Shown piece after piece: positions 37,101 to 49,819 of a stretch of 64,000 nucleotides of DNA. The notes beneath the pieces are model-generated. The model did no database searches. It had not been told where the DNA came from and saw only the letters and a program-made list of their open reading frames with translations. Made by a program: the position numbers and the translations under genes. Each line of letters starts with the position of its first letter. The stretch's first letter is position 1. Origin of the DNA: Tritrichomonas musculus (lineage: Eukaryota; Parabasalia; Tritrichomonadida; Tritrichomonadidae); NCBI GenBank assembly GCA_039105265.1, contig JAPFFF010000059.1:682001-746000 (forward strand), read 5' to 3'.

Positions 37101-39020
37101 ATTGCAGTTGTAGTTTAATCTGATGGTTCAATTTGCAGTTGTAGTTTAATCTGATGGTTCAAATTGCAGTTGTAGTTTAATCTGATGGTTCAATTGCAGT
37201 TGCAGCTGAATCTGATGGTTCAAATTGCAGTTGTAGCTTAATCTAATGGTTCAAATTGCAGTTGTAGTTTAATCTAATGGTTCAATTTCAGTTGTAGCTT
37301 AATCTAATGGTTCAAATTGCAGTTGCAGCTGAATCTAATGGTTCAATTGAAGTTGTAGTTTAATCTGATGGTTCAATTGCAGTTGCAGCTGAATCTGATG
37401 GTTCAAATTGCAGTTGCAGCTGAATCTGATGGTTCAATTGCAGTTGTAGTTTAATCTGATAGTTCAATTGCAGTTGTAGTTTAATCTGATGGTTCAATTG
37501 CAGTTGTAGTTTAATCTAATGGTTCAATTTCAGTTGTAGCTTAATCTAATGGTTCAAATTGCAGTTGCAGCTGAATCTAATGGTTCAATTGAAGTTGTAG
37601 TTTAATCTGATGGTTCAATTGCAGTTGCAGCTGAATCTGATGGTTCAAATTGCAGTTGTAGCTGAATCTAATGGTTCAACTGCAGTTGTAGTTTAATCTG
37701 ATGATTCAACTGCAGTTGTAGCTGAATCTGATGGTTCAAATTGCAGTTGTAGTTTAATCTGATGGTTCAATTGCAGTTGCAGCTGAATCTGATGGTTCAA
37801 ATTGCAGTTGTAGCTGAATCTAATGGTTCAACTGCAGTTGTAGTTTAATCTGATGATTCAACTGCAGTTGTAGTTTAATCTGATGATTCAAATTGCAGTT
37901 GTAGTTTAATCTGATGATTCAAATTGCAGTTGTAGTTTAATCTGATGGTTCAATTTGCAGTTGTAGTTTAATCTGATGGTTCAAATTGCAGTTGTAGTTT
38001 AATCTGATGGTTCAATTGCAGTTGCAGCTGAATCTGATGGTTCAAATTGCAGTTGTAGCTTAATCTAATGGTTCAAATTGCAGTTGTAGTTTAATCTAAT
38101 GGTTCAATTTCAGTTGTAGCTTAATCTAATGGTTCAAATTGCAGTTGCAGCTGAATCTAATGGTTCAATTGAAGTTGTAGTTTAATCTGATGGTTCAATT
38201 GCAGTTGCAGCTGAATCTGATGGTTCAAATTGCAGTTGTAGCTGAATCTAATGGTTCAACTGCAGTTGTAGTTTAATCTGATGATTCAACTGCAGTTGTA
38301 GCTGAATCTGATGGTTCAAATTGCAGTTGTAGTTTAATCTGATGGTTCAATTGCAGTTGCAGCTGAATCTGATGGTTCAAATTGCAGTTATAGCTGAATC
38401 TAATGGTTCAACTGCAGTTGTAGTTTAATCTGATGATTCAACTGCAGTTGTAGTTTAATCTGATGATTCAAATTGCAGTTGTAGTTTAATCTGATGATTC
38501 AAATTGCAGTTGTAGTTTAATCTGATGGTTCAATTTGCAGTTGTAGTTTAATCTGATGGTTCAAATTGCAGTTGTAGTTTAATCTGATGGTTCAATTGCA
38601 GTTGCAGCTGAATCTGATGGTTCAAATTGCAGTTTTAGCTGAATCTAATGGTTCAACTGCAGTTGTAGTTTAATCTGATGATTCAACTGCAGTTGTAGTT
38701 TAATCTGATGGTTCAAATTGCAGTTGTAGTTTAATCTGATGATTCAAATTGCAGTTGTAGTTTAATCTGATGGTTCAAATTGCAGTTGCAGCTGAATCTG
38801 ATGGTTCAATTGCAGTTGTAGTTTAATCTGATAGTTCAATTGCAGTTGTAGTTTAATCTGATGGTTCAATTGCAGTTGTAGTTTAATCTAATGGTTCAAT
38901 TTCAGTTGTAGCTTAATCTAATGGTTCAAATTGCAGTTGCAGCTGAATCTAATGGTTCAATTGAAGTTGTAGTTTAATCTGATGGTTCAATTGCAGTTGC
39001 AGCTGAATCTGATGGTTCAA
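34106..39020. repeat. Type A satellite domain
   Basis: AATTTCAG pairs near 34,273, 35,673, 35,915, 36,736, 37,286, 37,528, 38,108 and 38,903. Offsets of 6,815 bp to the 29.9-31.3 kb markers are constant, so this is the next copy of the roughly 7-kb unit. About 152 bp (five monomers) present at 29,358-29,585 is missing near 36,300. The left part, 35,080-36,300, matches 61,443-62,663. Confidence 0.78.
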
Positions 39021-42000
39021 TTGAAGTTGCAGCTGAATCTAATGGTTCAATTGCAGTTGTAGTTTAATCTGATGGTTCAAATTGCAGTTGTAGCTGAATC
39101 TAATGGTTCAACTGCAGTTGTAGTTTAATCTGATGATTCAACTGCAGTTGTAGTTTAATCTGATGGTTCAATTGCAGTTGTAGTTTAATCTAATGGTTCA
39201 AATTGCAGTTGTAGCTGAATCTGATGGTTCAAATTGCAGTTGTAGTTTAATCTAATGGTTCAAATTGCAGTTGTAGCTGAATCTGATGGTTCAAATTGCA
39301 GTTGTAGTTTAATCTGATGGTTCAATTGCAGTTGTAGTTTAATCTAATGGTTCAAATTGCAGTTGCAGCTGAATCTAATGGTTCAATTCCAGTTGTAGTT
39401 TAATCTGATGGTTCAAATTGCAGTTGCAGCTGAATCTAATGGTTCAATTGCAGTTGTAGTTTAATCTGATGGTTCAATTGCAGTTGCAGCTGAATCTGAT
39501 GGTTCAATTGCAGTTGTAGTTTAATCTGATGGTTCAATTGCAGTTGTAGCTGAATCTGATGGTTCAATTGAAGTTGCAGCTGAATCTAATGGTTCAATTG
39601 CAGTTGTAGTTTAATCTGATGGTTCAAATTGCAGTTGTAGCTGAATCTGATGGTTCAAATTGCAGTTGCAGTTTAATCTGATAATTCAATTGCAGTTGTA
39701 GTTTAATCTGATGGTTCAATTGCAGTTGTAGTTTAATCTGATGGTTCAATTGCAGTTGTAGCTGAATCTGATGGTTCAATTGCAGTTGTAGTTTAATCTG
39801 ATGGTTCAATTGAAGTTGCAGCTGAATCTAATGGTTCAATTGCAGTTGTAGTTTAATCTGATGGTTCAAATTGCAGTTGTAGCTGAATCTGATGGTTCAA
39901 ATTGCAGTTGTAGCTGAATCTGATGGTTCAAATTGCAGTTGTAGCTGAATCTGATGGTTCAATTGCAGTTGTAGTTTAATCTGATGGTTCAAATTGCAGT
40001 TGTAGCTGAATCTGATGGTTCAAATTGCAGTTGTAGTTTAATCTGATGGTTCAAATTGCAGTTGTAGTTTAATCTGATGATTCAAATTGCAGTTGTAGTT
40101 TAATCTGATGGTTCAAATTGCAGTTGCAGCTGAATCTAATGGTTCAATTGCAGTTGTAGTTTAATCTGATGGTTCAATTGCAGTTGCAGCTGAATCTGAT
40201 GGTTCAATTGCAGTTGTAGTTTAATCTGATGGTTCAATTGCAGTTGTAGTTTAATCTGATGGTTCAATTGAAGTTGCAGCTGAATCTGATGGTTCAATTG
40301 CAGTTGTAGTTTAATCTGATGGTTCAAATTGCAGTTGTAGCTGAATCTGATGGTTCAAATTGCAGTTGTAGTTTAATCTGATAATTCAATTGCAGTTGTA
40401 GTTTAATCTGATGGTTCAATTGCAGTTGTAGTTTAATCTGATGGTTCAATTGCAGTTGTAGCTGAATCTGATGGTTCAAATTGCAGTTGTAGTTTAATCT
40501 GATGGTTCAATTGCAGTTGTAGCTGAATCTGATGGTTCAATTGCAGTTGTAGTTTAATCTGATGGTTCAATTGAAGTTGCAGCTGAATCTAATGGTTCAA
40601 TTGCAGTTGTAGTTTAATCTGATGGTTCAAATTGCAGTTGTAGCTGAATCTGATGGTTCAAATTGCAGTTGTAGCTGAATCTGATGGTTCAAATTGCAGT
40701 TGTAGCTGAATCTGATGGTTCAACTGCAGTTGTAGTTTAATCTGATGGTTCAATTGCAGTTGTAGTTTAATCTGATGGTTCAAATTGCAGTTGTAGCTGA
40801 ATCTGATAATTCAATTGCAGTTGTAGTTTAATCTGATGGTTCAATTGCAGTTGTAGCTGAATCTGATGGTTCAATTGCAGTTGTAGTTTAATCTGATGGT
40901 TCAAATTGCAGTTGTAGCTGAATCTGATGGTTCAATTGCAGTTGTAGTTTAATCTGATGGTTCAATTGCAGTTGTAGTTTAATCTGATGATTCAAATTGC
41001 AGTTGTAGTTTAATCTGATGGTTCAAATTGCAGTTGCAGCTGAATCTGATGGTTCAATTGCAGTTGTAGTTTAATCTGATAGTTCAATTGCAGTTGTAGT
41101 TTAATCTGATGGTTCAATTGCAGTTGTAGTTTAATCTAATGGTTCAATTTCAGTTGTAGCTTAATCTAATGGTTCAAATTGCAGTTGCAGCTGAATCTAA
41201 TGGTTCAATTGAAGTTGTAGTTTAATCTGATGGTTCAATTGCAGTTGCAGCTGAATCTGATGGTTCAAATTGCAGTTGTAGCTGAATCTAATGGTTCAAC
41301 TGCAGTTGTAGTTTAATCTGATGATTCAACTGCAGTTGTAGTTTAATCTGATGGTTCAATTGCAGTTGTAGTTTAATCTGATGATTCAAATTGCAGTTGC
41401 AGCTGAATCTGATGGTTCAAATTGCAGTTACAGCTGAATCTAATGGTTCAACTGCAGTTGTAGTTTAATCTGATGATTCAACTGCAGTTGTAGTTTAATC
41501 TAATGGTTCAATTTCAGTTGTAGCTTAATCTAATGGTTCAAATTGCAGTTGCAGCTGAATCTAATGGTTCAATTGAAGTTGTAGTTTAATCTGATGGTTC
41601 AATTGCAGTTGCAGCTGAATCTGATGGTTCAAATTGCAGTTGTAGCTGAATCTAATGGTTCAACTGCAGTTGTAGTTTAATCTGATGATTCAACTGCAGT
41701 TGTAGTTTAATCTGATGGTTCAATTGCAGTTGTAGTTTAATCTGATGATTCAAATTGCAGTTGCAGCTGAATCTGATGATTCAAATTGCAGTTGCAGCTG
41801 AATCTGATGGTTCAAATTGCAGTTACAGCTGAATCTAATGGTTCAAATTGCAGTTGTAGCTGAATCTGATGGTTCAAATTGCAGTTGTAGTTTAATCTGA
41901 TGGTTCAATTGCAGTTGTAGTTTAATCTGATGGTTCAAATTGCAGTTGTAGTTTAATCTGATGATTCAAATTGCAGTTGTAGTTTAATCTGATGGTTCAA

Positions 42001-42870
42001 TTGCAGTTGTAGTTTAATCTGATGGTTCAATTGCAGTTGTAGTTTAATCTGATGGTTCAAATTGCAGTTTTAGCTGAATCTAATGGTTCAACTGCAGTTG
42101 TAGTTTAATCTGATGATTCAACTGTAGTTGTAGTTTAATCTGATGGTTCAAATTGCAGTTGTAGTTTAATCTGATGATTCAAATTGCAGTTGTAGTTTAA
42201 TCTGATGGTTCAAATTGCAGTTGCAGCTGAATCTGATGGTTCAATTGCAGTTGTAGTTTAATCTGATAGTTCAATTGCAGTTGTAGTTTAATCTGATGGT
42301 TCAATTGCAGTTGTAGTTTAATCTGATAGTTCAATTGCAGTTGTAGTTTAATCTGATGGTTCAATTGCAGTTGTAGTTTAATCTGATGGTTCAATTGCAG
42401 TTGTAGTTTAATCTGATGGTTCAAATTGCAGTTGTAGTTTAATCTGATGATTCAAATTGCAGTTGTAGTTTAATCTGATGGTTCAATTGCAGTTGTAGTT
42501 TAATCTGATGATTCAACTGCAGTTGTAGTTTAATCTGATGGTTCAAATTGCAGTTTTAGCTGAATCTAATGGTTCAACTGCAGTTGTAGTTTAATCTGAT
42601 GATTCAACTGCAGTTGTAGTTTAATCTAATGGTTCAATTGCAGTTGTAGTTTAATCTAATGGTTCAATTTCAGTTGTAGCTTAATCTAATGGTTCAAATT
42701 GCAGTTGCAGCTGAATCTAATGGTTCAATTGAAGTTGTAGTTTAATCTGATGGTTCAATTGCAGTTGCAGCTGAATCTGATGGTTCAAATTGCAGTTGTA
42801 GCTGAATCTAATGGTTCAACTGCAGTTGTAGTTTAATCTGATGATTCAACTGCAGTTGTAGTTTAATCTG
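37413..42870. repeat. 5.4-kb block also present at 5,860-11,257
   Basis: Partner of the 5.9-kb block. The two extra monomers lie near 40,440 and inside 42,197-42,424. After 42,870 the alignment jumps by about 395 bp and resumes at +32,008 (11,464 to 43,472). Confidence 0.83.
39021..40975. repeat. Type B satellite domain
   Basis: TTCCAG marker at 39,387, the rare CAGTTTAATC monomer near 39,667, and TGATAATTC near 39,679, 40,380 and 40,804. It is collinear with 7,466-9,400 (offset 31,553, then 31,583 because one extra 30-bp monomer lies near 40,440). Confidence 0.78.
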
Positions 42871-45015
42871 ATGGTTCAAATTGCAGTTGTAGTTTAATCT
42901 GATGATTCAAATTGCAGTTGTAGTTTAATCTGATGGTTCAAATTGCAGTTGCAGCTGAATCTGATGGTTCAATTGCAGTTGTAGTTTAATCTGATAGTTC
43001 AATTGCAGTTGTAGTTTAATCTGATGGTTCAATTGCAGTTGTAGTTTAATCTAATGGTTCAATTTCAGTTGTAGCTTAATCTAATGGTTCAAATTGCAGT
43101 TGCAGCTGAATCTAATGGTTCAATTGAAGTTGTAGTTTAATCTGATGGTTCAATTGCAGTTGCAGCTGAATCTGATGGTTCAAATTGCAGTTGTAGCTGA
43201 ATCTAATGGTTCAACTGCAGTTGTAGTTTAATCTGATGATTCAACTGCAGTTGTAGTTTAATCTGATGGTTCAATTGCAATTGTAGTTTAATCTAATGGT
43301 TCAAATTGCAGTTGTAGCTGAATCTGATGGTTCAAATTGCAGTTGTAGTTTAATCTGATGGTTCAATTGCAGTTGTAGTTTAATCTGATGGTTCAACTGC
43401 AGTTGTAGTTTAATCTGATGGTTCAAATTGCAGTTGTAGTTTAATCTGATGATTCAAATTGCAGTTGTAGTTTAATCTGATGGTTCAAATTGCAGTTGCA
43501 GCTGAATCTGATGGTTCAATTGCAGTTGTAGTTTAATCTGATAGTTCAATTGCAGTTGTAGTTTAATCTGATGGTTCAATTGCAGTTGTAGTTTAATCTG
43601 ATAGTTCAATTGCAGTTGTAGTTTAATCTGATGGTTCAATTGCAGTTGTAGTTTAATCTGATGGTTCAATTGCAGTTGTAGTTTAATCTGATGGTTCAAA
43701 TTGCAGTTGTAGTTTAATCTGATGATTCAAATTGCAGTTGTAGTTTAATCTGATGGTTCAATTGCAGTTGTAGTTTAATCTGATGATTCAACTGCAGTTG
43801 TAGTTTAATCTGATGATTCAACTGCAGTTGTAGTTTAATCTGATGGTTCAAATTGCAGTTGTAGTTTAATCTGATGATTCAAATTGCAGTTGTAGTTTAA
43901 TCTGATGGTTCAAATTGCAGTTGCAGCTGAATCTGATGGTTCAATTGCAGTTGTAGTTTAATCTGATAGTTCAATTGCAGTTGTAGTTTAATCTGATGGT
44001 TCAATTGCAGTTGTAGTTTAATCTAATGGTTCAATTTCAGTTGTAGCTTAATCTAATGGTTCAAATTGCAGTTGCAGCTGAATCTAATGGTTCAATTGAA
44101 GTTGTAGTTTAATCTGATGGTTCAATTGCAGTTGCAGCTGAATCTGATGGTTCAAATTGCAGTTGTAGCTGAATCTAATGGTTCAACTGCAGTTGTAGTT
44201 TAATCTGATGATTCAACTGCAGTTGTAGCTGAATCTGATGGTTCAAATTGCAGTTGTAGTTTAATCTGATGGTTCAATTGCAGTTGCAGCTGAATCTGAT
44301 GGTTCAAATTGCAGTTGTAGCTGAATCTAATGGTTCAACTGCAGTTGTAGTTTAATCTGATGATTCAACTGCAGTTGTAGTTTAATCTGATGATTCAAAT
44401 TGCAGTTGTAGTTTAATCTGATGATTCAAATTGCAGTTGTAGTTTAATCTGATGGTTCAATTTGCAGTTGTAGTTTAATCTGATGGTTCAAATTGCAGTT
44501 GTAGTTTAATCTGATGGTTCAATTGCAGTTGCAGCTGAATCTGATGGTTCAAATTGCAGTTTTAGCTGAATCTAATGGTTCAACTGCAGTTGTAGTTTAA
44601 TCTGATGATTCAACTGCAGTTGTAGTTTAATCTGATGGTTCAAATTGCAGTTGTAGTTTAATCTGATGATTCAAATTGCAGTTGTAGTTTAATCTGATGG
44701 TTCAAATTGCAGTTGCAGCTGAATCTGATGGTTCAATTGCAGTTGTAGTTTAATCTGATAGTTCAATTGCAGTTGTAGTTTAATCTGATGGTTCAATTGC
44801 AGTTGTAGTTTAATCTAATGGTTCAATTTCAGTTGTAGCTTAATCTAATGGTTCAAATTGCAGTTGCAGCTGAATCTAATGGTTCAATTGAAGTTGTAGT
44901 TTAATCTGATGGTTCAATTGCAGTTGCAGCTGAATCTGATGGTTCAAATTGCAGTTGTAGCTGAATCTAATGGTTCAACTGCAGTTGTAGTTTAATCTGA
45001 TGATTCAACTGCAGT
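40976..45015. repeat. Type A satellite domain
   Basis: AATTTCAG pairs near 41,148, 41,512, 42,668, 43,072, 44,034 and 44,829. A private T for C at 42,125 gives ACTGTAG instead of ACTGCAG. Two long 30-bp runs at 42,197-42,424 and 43,472-43,699 are 1,275 bp apart. About 395 bp near 42,871-43,265 has no counterpart at 11,257, as if a small local duplication occurred here. Confidence 0.76.
42183..44454. repeat. 2.27-kb duplicated block, copy 1
   Basis: Collinear with 45,556-47,827 at offset 3,373 (runs 42,197 to 45,570 and 43,472 to 46,845). The copies are separated by 1.1 kb (44,455-45,555), so either the tandem unit was 3,373 bp and has lost its tail, or the second copy was truncated on arrival. 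Confidence 0.82.
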
Positions 45016-45570
45016 TGTAGTTTAATCTGATGGTTCAATTGCAGTTGTAGTTTAATCTAATGGTTCAAATTGCAGTTGTAGCTGAATCTGATGGTTCAAA
45101 TTGCAGTTGTAGTTTAATCTAATGGTTCAAATTGCAGTTGTAGCTGAATCTGATGGTTCAAATTGCAGTTGTAGTTTAATCTGATGGTTCAATTGCAGTT
45201 GTAGTTTAATCTAATGGTTCAAATTGCAGTTGCAGCTGAATCTAATGGTTCAATTCCAGTTGTAGTTTAATCTGATGGTTCAAATTGCAGTTGCAGCTGA
45301 ATCTAATGGTTCAATTGCAGTTGTAGTTTAATCTGATGGTTCAATTGCAGTTGCAGCTGAATCTGATGGTTCAATTGCAGTTGTAGTTTAATCTGATGGT
45401 TCAATTGCAGTTGTAGCTGAATCTGATGGTTCAATTGAAGTTGCAGCTGAATCTAATGGTTCAATTGCAGTTGTAGTTTAATCTGATGGTTCAAATTGCA
45501 GTTGTAGCTGAATCTGATGGTTCAAATTGCAGTTGTAGTTTAATCTGATAATTCAATTGCAGTTGTAGTT
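45016..45570. repeat. Short type B satellite domain
   Basis: TTCCAG marker at 45,254, GAAGTTGCAG near 45,438 and TGATAATTC near 45,547. It matches about 7,540-8,166 at offset 37,420 and ends abruptly near 45,580, where the sequence becomes the second copy of 42,183 onward. Confidence 0.74.
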
Positions 45571-47827
45571 TAATCTGATGGTTCAAATTGCAGTTGCAGC
45601 TGAATCTGATGGTTCAATTGCAGTTGTAGCTGAATCTGATAGTTCAATTGCAGTTGTAGTTTAATCTGATGGTTCAATTGCAGTTGTAGTTTAATCTGAT
45701 AGTTCAATTGCAGTTGTAGTTTAATCTGATGGTTCAATTGCAGTTGTAGTTTAATCTGATGGTTCAATTGCAGTTGTAGTTTAATCTGATGGTTCAAATT
45801 GCAGTTGTAGTTTAATCTGATGATTCAAATTGCAGTTGTAGTTTAATCTGATGGTTCAATTGCAGTTGTAGTTTAATCTGATGATTCAACTGCAGTTGTA
45901 GTTTAATCTGATGGTTCAAATTGCAGTTTTAGCTGAATCTAATGGTTCAACTGCAGTTGTAGTTTAATCTGATGATTCAACTGCAGTTGTAGTTTAATCT
46001 AATGGTTCAATTGCAGTTGTAGTTTAATCTAATGGTTCAATTTCAGTTGTAGCTTAATCTAATGGTTCAAATTGCAGTTGCAGCTGAATCTAATGGTTCA
46101 ATTGAAGTTGTAGTTTAATCTGATGGTTCAATTGCAGTTGCAGCTGAATCTGATGGTTCAAATTGCAGTTGTAGCTGAATCTAATGGTTCAACTGCAGTT
46201 GTAGTTTAATCTGATGATTCAACTGCAGTTGTAGTTTAATCTGATGGTTCAAATTGCAGTTGTAGTTTAATCTGATGATTCAAATTGCAGTTGTAGTTTA
46301 ATCTGATGGTTCAAATTGCAGTTGCAGCTGAATCTGATGGTTCAATTGCAGTTGTAGTTTAATCTGATAGTTCAATTGCAGTTGTAGTTTAATCTGATGG
46401 TTCAATTGCAGTTGTAGTTTAATCTAATGGTTCAATTTCAGTTGTAGCTTAATCTAATGGTTCAAATTGCAGTTGCAGCTGAATCTAATGGTTCAATTGA
46501 AGTTGTAGTTTAATCTGATGGTTCAATTGCAGTTGCAGCTGAATCTGATGGTTCAAATTGCAGTTGTAGCTGAATCTAATGGTTCAACTGCAGTTGTAGT
46601 TTAATCTGATGATTCAACTGCAGTTGTAGTTTAATCTGATGGTTCAATTGCAATTGTAGTTTAATCTAATGGTTCAAATTGCAGTTGTAGCTGAATCTGA
46701 TGGTTCAAATTGCAGTTGTAGTTTAATCTGATGGTTCAATTGCAGTTGTAGTTTAATCTGATGGTTCAACTGCAGTTGTAGTTTAATCTGATGGTTCAAA
46801 TTGCAGTTGTAGTTTAATCTGATGATTCAAATTGCAGTTGTAGTTTAATCTGATGGTTCAAATTGCAGTTGCAGCTGAATCTGATGGTTCAATTGCAGTT
46901 GTAGTTTAATCTGATAGTTCAATTGCAGTTGTAGTTTAATCTGATGGTTCAATTGCAGTTGTAGTTTAATCTGATAGTTCAATTGCAGTTGTAGTTTAAT
47001 CTGATGGTTCAATTGCAGTTGTAGTTTAATCTGATGGTTCAATTGCAGTTGTAGTTTAATCTGATGGTTCAAATTGCAGTTGTAGTTTAATCTGATGATT
47101 CAAATTGCAGTTGTAGTTTAATCTGATGGTTCAATTGCAGTTGTAGTTTAATCTGATGATTCAACTGCAGTTGTAGTTTAATCTGATGATTCAACTGCAG
47201 TTGTAGTTTAATCTGATGGTTCAAATTGCAGTTGTAGTTTAATCTGATGATTCAAATTGCAGTTGTAGTTTAATCTGATGGTTCAAATTGCAGTTGCAGC
47301 TGAATCTGATGGTTCAATTGCAGTTGTAGTTTAATCTGATAGTTCAATTGCAGTTGTAGTTTAATCTGATGGTTCAATTGCAGTTGTAGTTTAATCTAAT
47401 GGTTCAATTTCAGTTGTAGCTTAATCTAATGGTTCAAATTGCAGTTGCAGCTGAATCTAATGGTTCAATTGAAGTTGTAGTTTAATCTGATGGTTCAATT
47501 GCAGTTGCAGCTGAATCTGATGGTTCAAATTGCAGTTGTAGCTGAATCTAATGGTTCAACTGCAGTTGTAGTTTAATCTGATGATTCAACTGCAGTTGTA
47601 GCTGAATCTGATGGTTCAAATTGCAGTTGTAGTTTAATCTGATGGTTCAATTGCAGTTGCAGCTGAATCTGATGGTTCAAATTGCAGTTGTAGCTGAATC
47701 TAATGGTTCAACTGCAGTTGTAGTTTAATCTGATGATTCAACTGCAGTTGTAGTTTAATCTGATGATTCAAATTGCAGTTGTAGTTTAATCTGATGATTC
47801 AAATTGCAGTTGTAGTTTAATCTGATG
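45556..47827. repeat. 2.27-kb duplicated block, copy 2
   Basis: Second copy of 42,183-44,454. The left edge is a sharp join to a type B stretch ending in TGATAATTC (45,547). The right edge is a TGATGATTCAATTGC monomer near 47,825, where copy 1 has TGATGGTTCAATTTGC. Confidence 0.82.
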
Positions 47828-47860
47828 ATTCAATTGCAGTTGTAGTTTAATCTGATGGTT
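45571..47860. repeat. Type A satellite domain, second copy of 42.2-44.5 kb
   Basis: AATTTCAG pairs near 46,041, 46,436 and 47,407, and a CAATTGCAATTG core near 46,646. It is collinear with 42,183-44,454 at a constant 3,373-bp offset. The clearest difference is near 45,627: TAGCTGAATC replaces TAGTTTAATC before a TGATAGTTC, a combination I saw nowhere else. Confidence 0.76.
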
Positions 47861-49815
47861 CAAATTGCAGTTGCAGCTGAATCTAATGGTTCAATTGCAG
47901 TTGTAGCTGAATCTGATGGTTCAAATTGTAGTTGTAGCTGAATCTAATGGTTCAATTGCAGTTGTAGCTGAATCTGATGGTTCAATTGCAGTTGTAGCTG
48001 AATCTGATGGTTCAATTGCAGTTGTAGCTGAATCTGATGGTTCAATTGCAGTTGTAGTTTAATCTGATGGTTCAATTGAAGTTGCAGCTGAATCTAATGG
48101 TTCAATTGCAGTTGTAGTTTAATCTGATGGTTCAAATTGCAGTTGTAGCTGAATCTGATGGTTCAAATTGCAGTTGTAGCTGAATCTGATGGTTCAAATT
48201 GCAGTTGTAGCTGAATCTGATGGTTCAATTGCAGTTGTAGTTTAATCTGATGGTTCAAATTGCAGTTGTAGCTGAATCTGATGGTTCAAATTGCAGTTGT
48301 AGCTGAATCTGATGGTTCAACTGCAGTTGTAGTTTAATCTAATGGTTCAATTGCAGTTGCAGCTGAATCTGATGGTTCAATTGCAGTTGTAGTTTAATCT
48401 GATGGTTCAATTGCAGTTGTAGTTTAATCTGATGGTTCAAATTGCAGTTGTAGCTGAATCTGATGGTTCAAATTGCAGTTGTAGCTGAATCTAATGGTTC
48501 AACTGCAGTTGTAGCTGAATCTGATGGTTCAACTGCAGTTGTAGTTTAATCTAATGGTTCAAATTGCAGTTGCAGCTGAATCTGATGGTTCAATTGCAGT
48601 TGTAGTTTAATCTGATGGTTCAATTGCAGTTGTAGTTTAATCTGATGGTTCAATTGCAGTTGTAGTTTAATCTGATGGTTCAAATTGCAGTTGTAGTTTA
48701 ATCTGATGGTTCAAATTGCAGTTGTAGCTGAATCTGATGGTTCAACTGCAGTTGTAGTTTAATCTGATGGTTCAATTGCAGTTGTAGTTTAATCTAATGG
48801 TTCAAATTGCAGTTACAGCTGAATCTAATGGTTCAATTCCAGTTGTAGTTTAATCTGATGGTTCAAATTGCAGTTGCAGCTGAATCTAATGGTTCAATTG
48901 CAGTTGTAGTTTAATCTGATGGTTCAATTGCAGTTGCAGCTGAATCTGATGGTTCAATTGCAGTTGTAGTTTAATCTGATGGTTCAATTGCAGTTGTAGC
49001 TGAATCTGATGGTTCAATTGAAGTTGCAGCTGAATCTAATGGTTCAATTGCAGTTGTAGTTTAATCTGATGGTTCAAATTGCAGTTGTAGCTGAATCTGA
49101 TGGTTCAAATTGCAGTTGTAGTTTAATCTGATAATTCAATTGCAGTTGTAGTTTAATCTGATGGTTCAATTGCAGTTGTAGTTTAATCTAATGGTTCAAA
49201 TTGCAGTTGTAGCTGAATCTAATGGTTCAATTGCAGTTGTAGTTTAATCTGATGGTTCAAATTGCAGTTGCAGCTGAATCTAATGGTTCAATTGCAGTTG
49301 TAGTTTAATCTGATGGTTCAATTGCAGTTGCAGCTGAATCTGATGGTTCAATTGCAGTTGTAGTTTAATCTGATGGTTCAATTGCAGTTGTAGTTTAATC
49401 TGATGGTTCAATTGAAGTTGCAGCTGAATCTGATGGTTCAATTGCAGTTGTAGTTTAATCTGATGGTTCAAATTGCAGTTGTAGCTGAATCTGATGGTTC
49501 AAATTGCAGTTGTAGTTTAATCTGATAATTCAATTGCAGTTGTAGTTTAATCTGATGGTTCAATTGCAGTTGTAGTTTAATCTGATGGTTCAATTGCAGT
49601 TGTAGCTGAATCTGATGGTTCAAATTGCAGTTGTAGTTTAATCTGATGGTTCAATTGCAGTTGTAGCTGAATCTGATTGTTCAATTGCAGTTGTAGTTTA
49701 ATCTGATGGTTCAATTGAAGTTGCAGCTGAATCTAATGGTTCAATTGCAGTTGTAGTTTAATCTGATGGTTCAAATTGCAGTTGTAGCTGAATCTGATGG
49801 TTCAAATTGCAGTTG
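47861..49815. repeat. Type B satellite domain
   Basis: Begins with an unusual run of C-type monomers (47,875-48,056), including a private T for C at 47,929. TTCCAG marker at 48,837 and TGATAATTC near 49,130 and 49,524. From about 47,992 it is collinear with 13,371-15,198 at offset 34,621. A private T for G at 49,679 (TGATTG) is unique. It ends at the edge of the 6,997-bp tandem unit. Confidence 0.78.
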
Positions 49816-49819
49816 TAGC
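47992..49819. repeat. 1.83-kb block also present at 13,371-15,198
   Basis: Partner of the 13.4-kb block, with a private T at 49,679. Its right end is the junction with the 6,997-bp tandem repeat, so this locus records the flank into which that repeat was joined. Confidence 0.84.
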
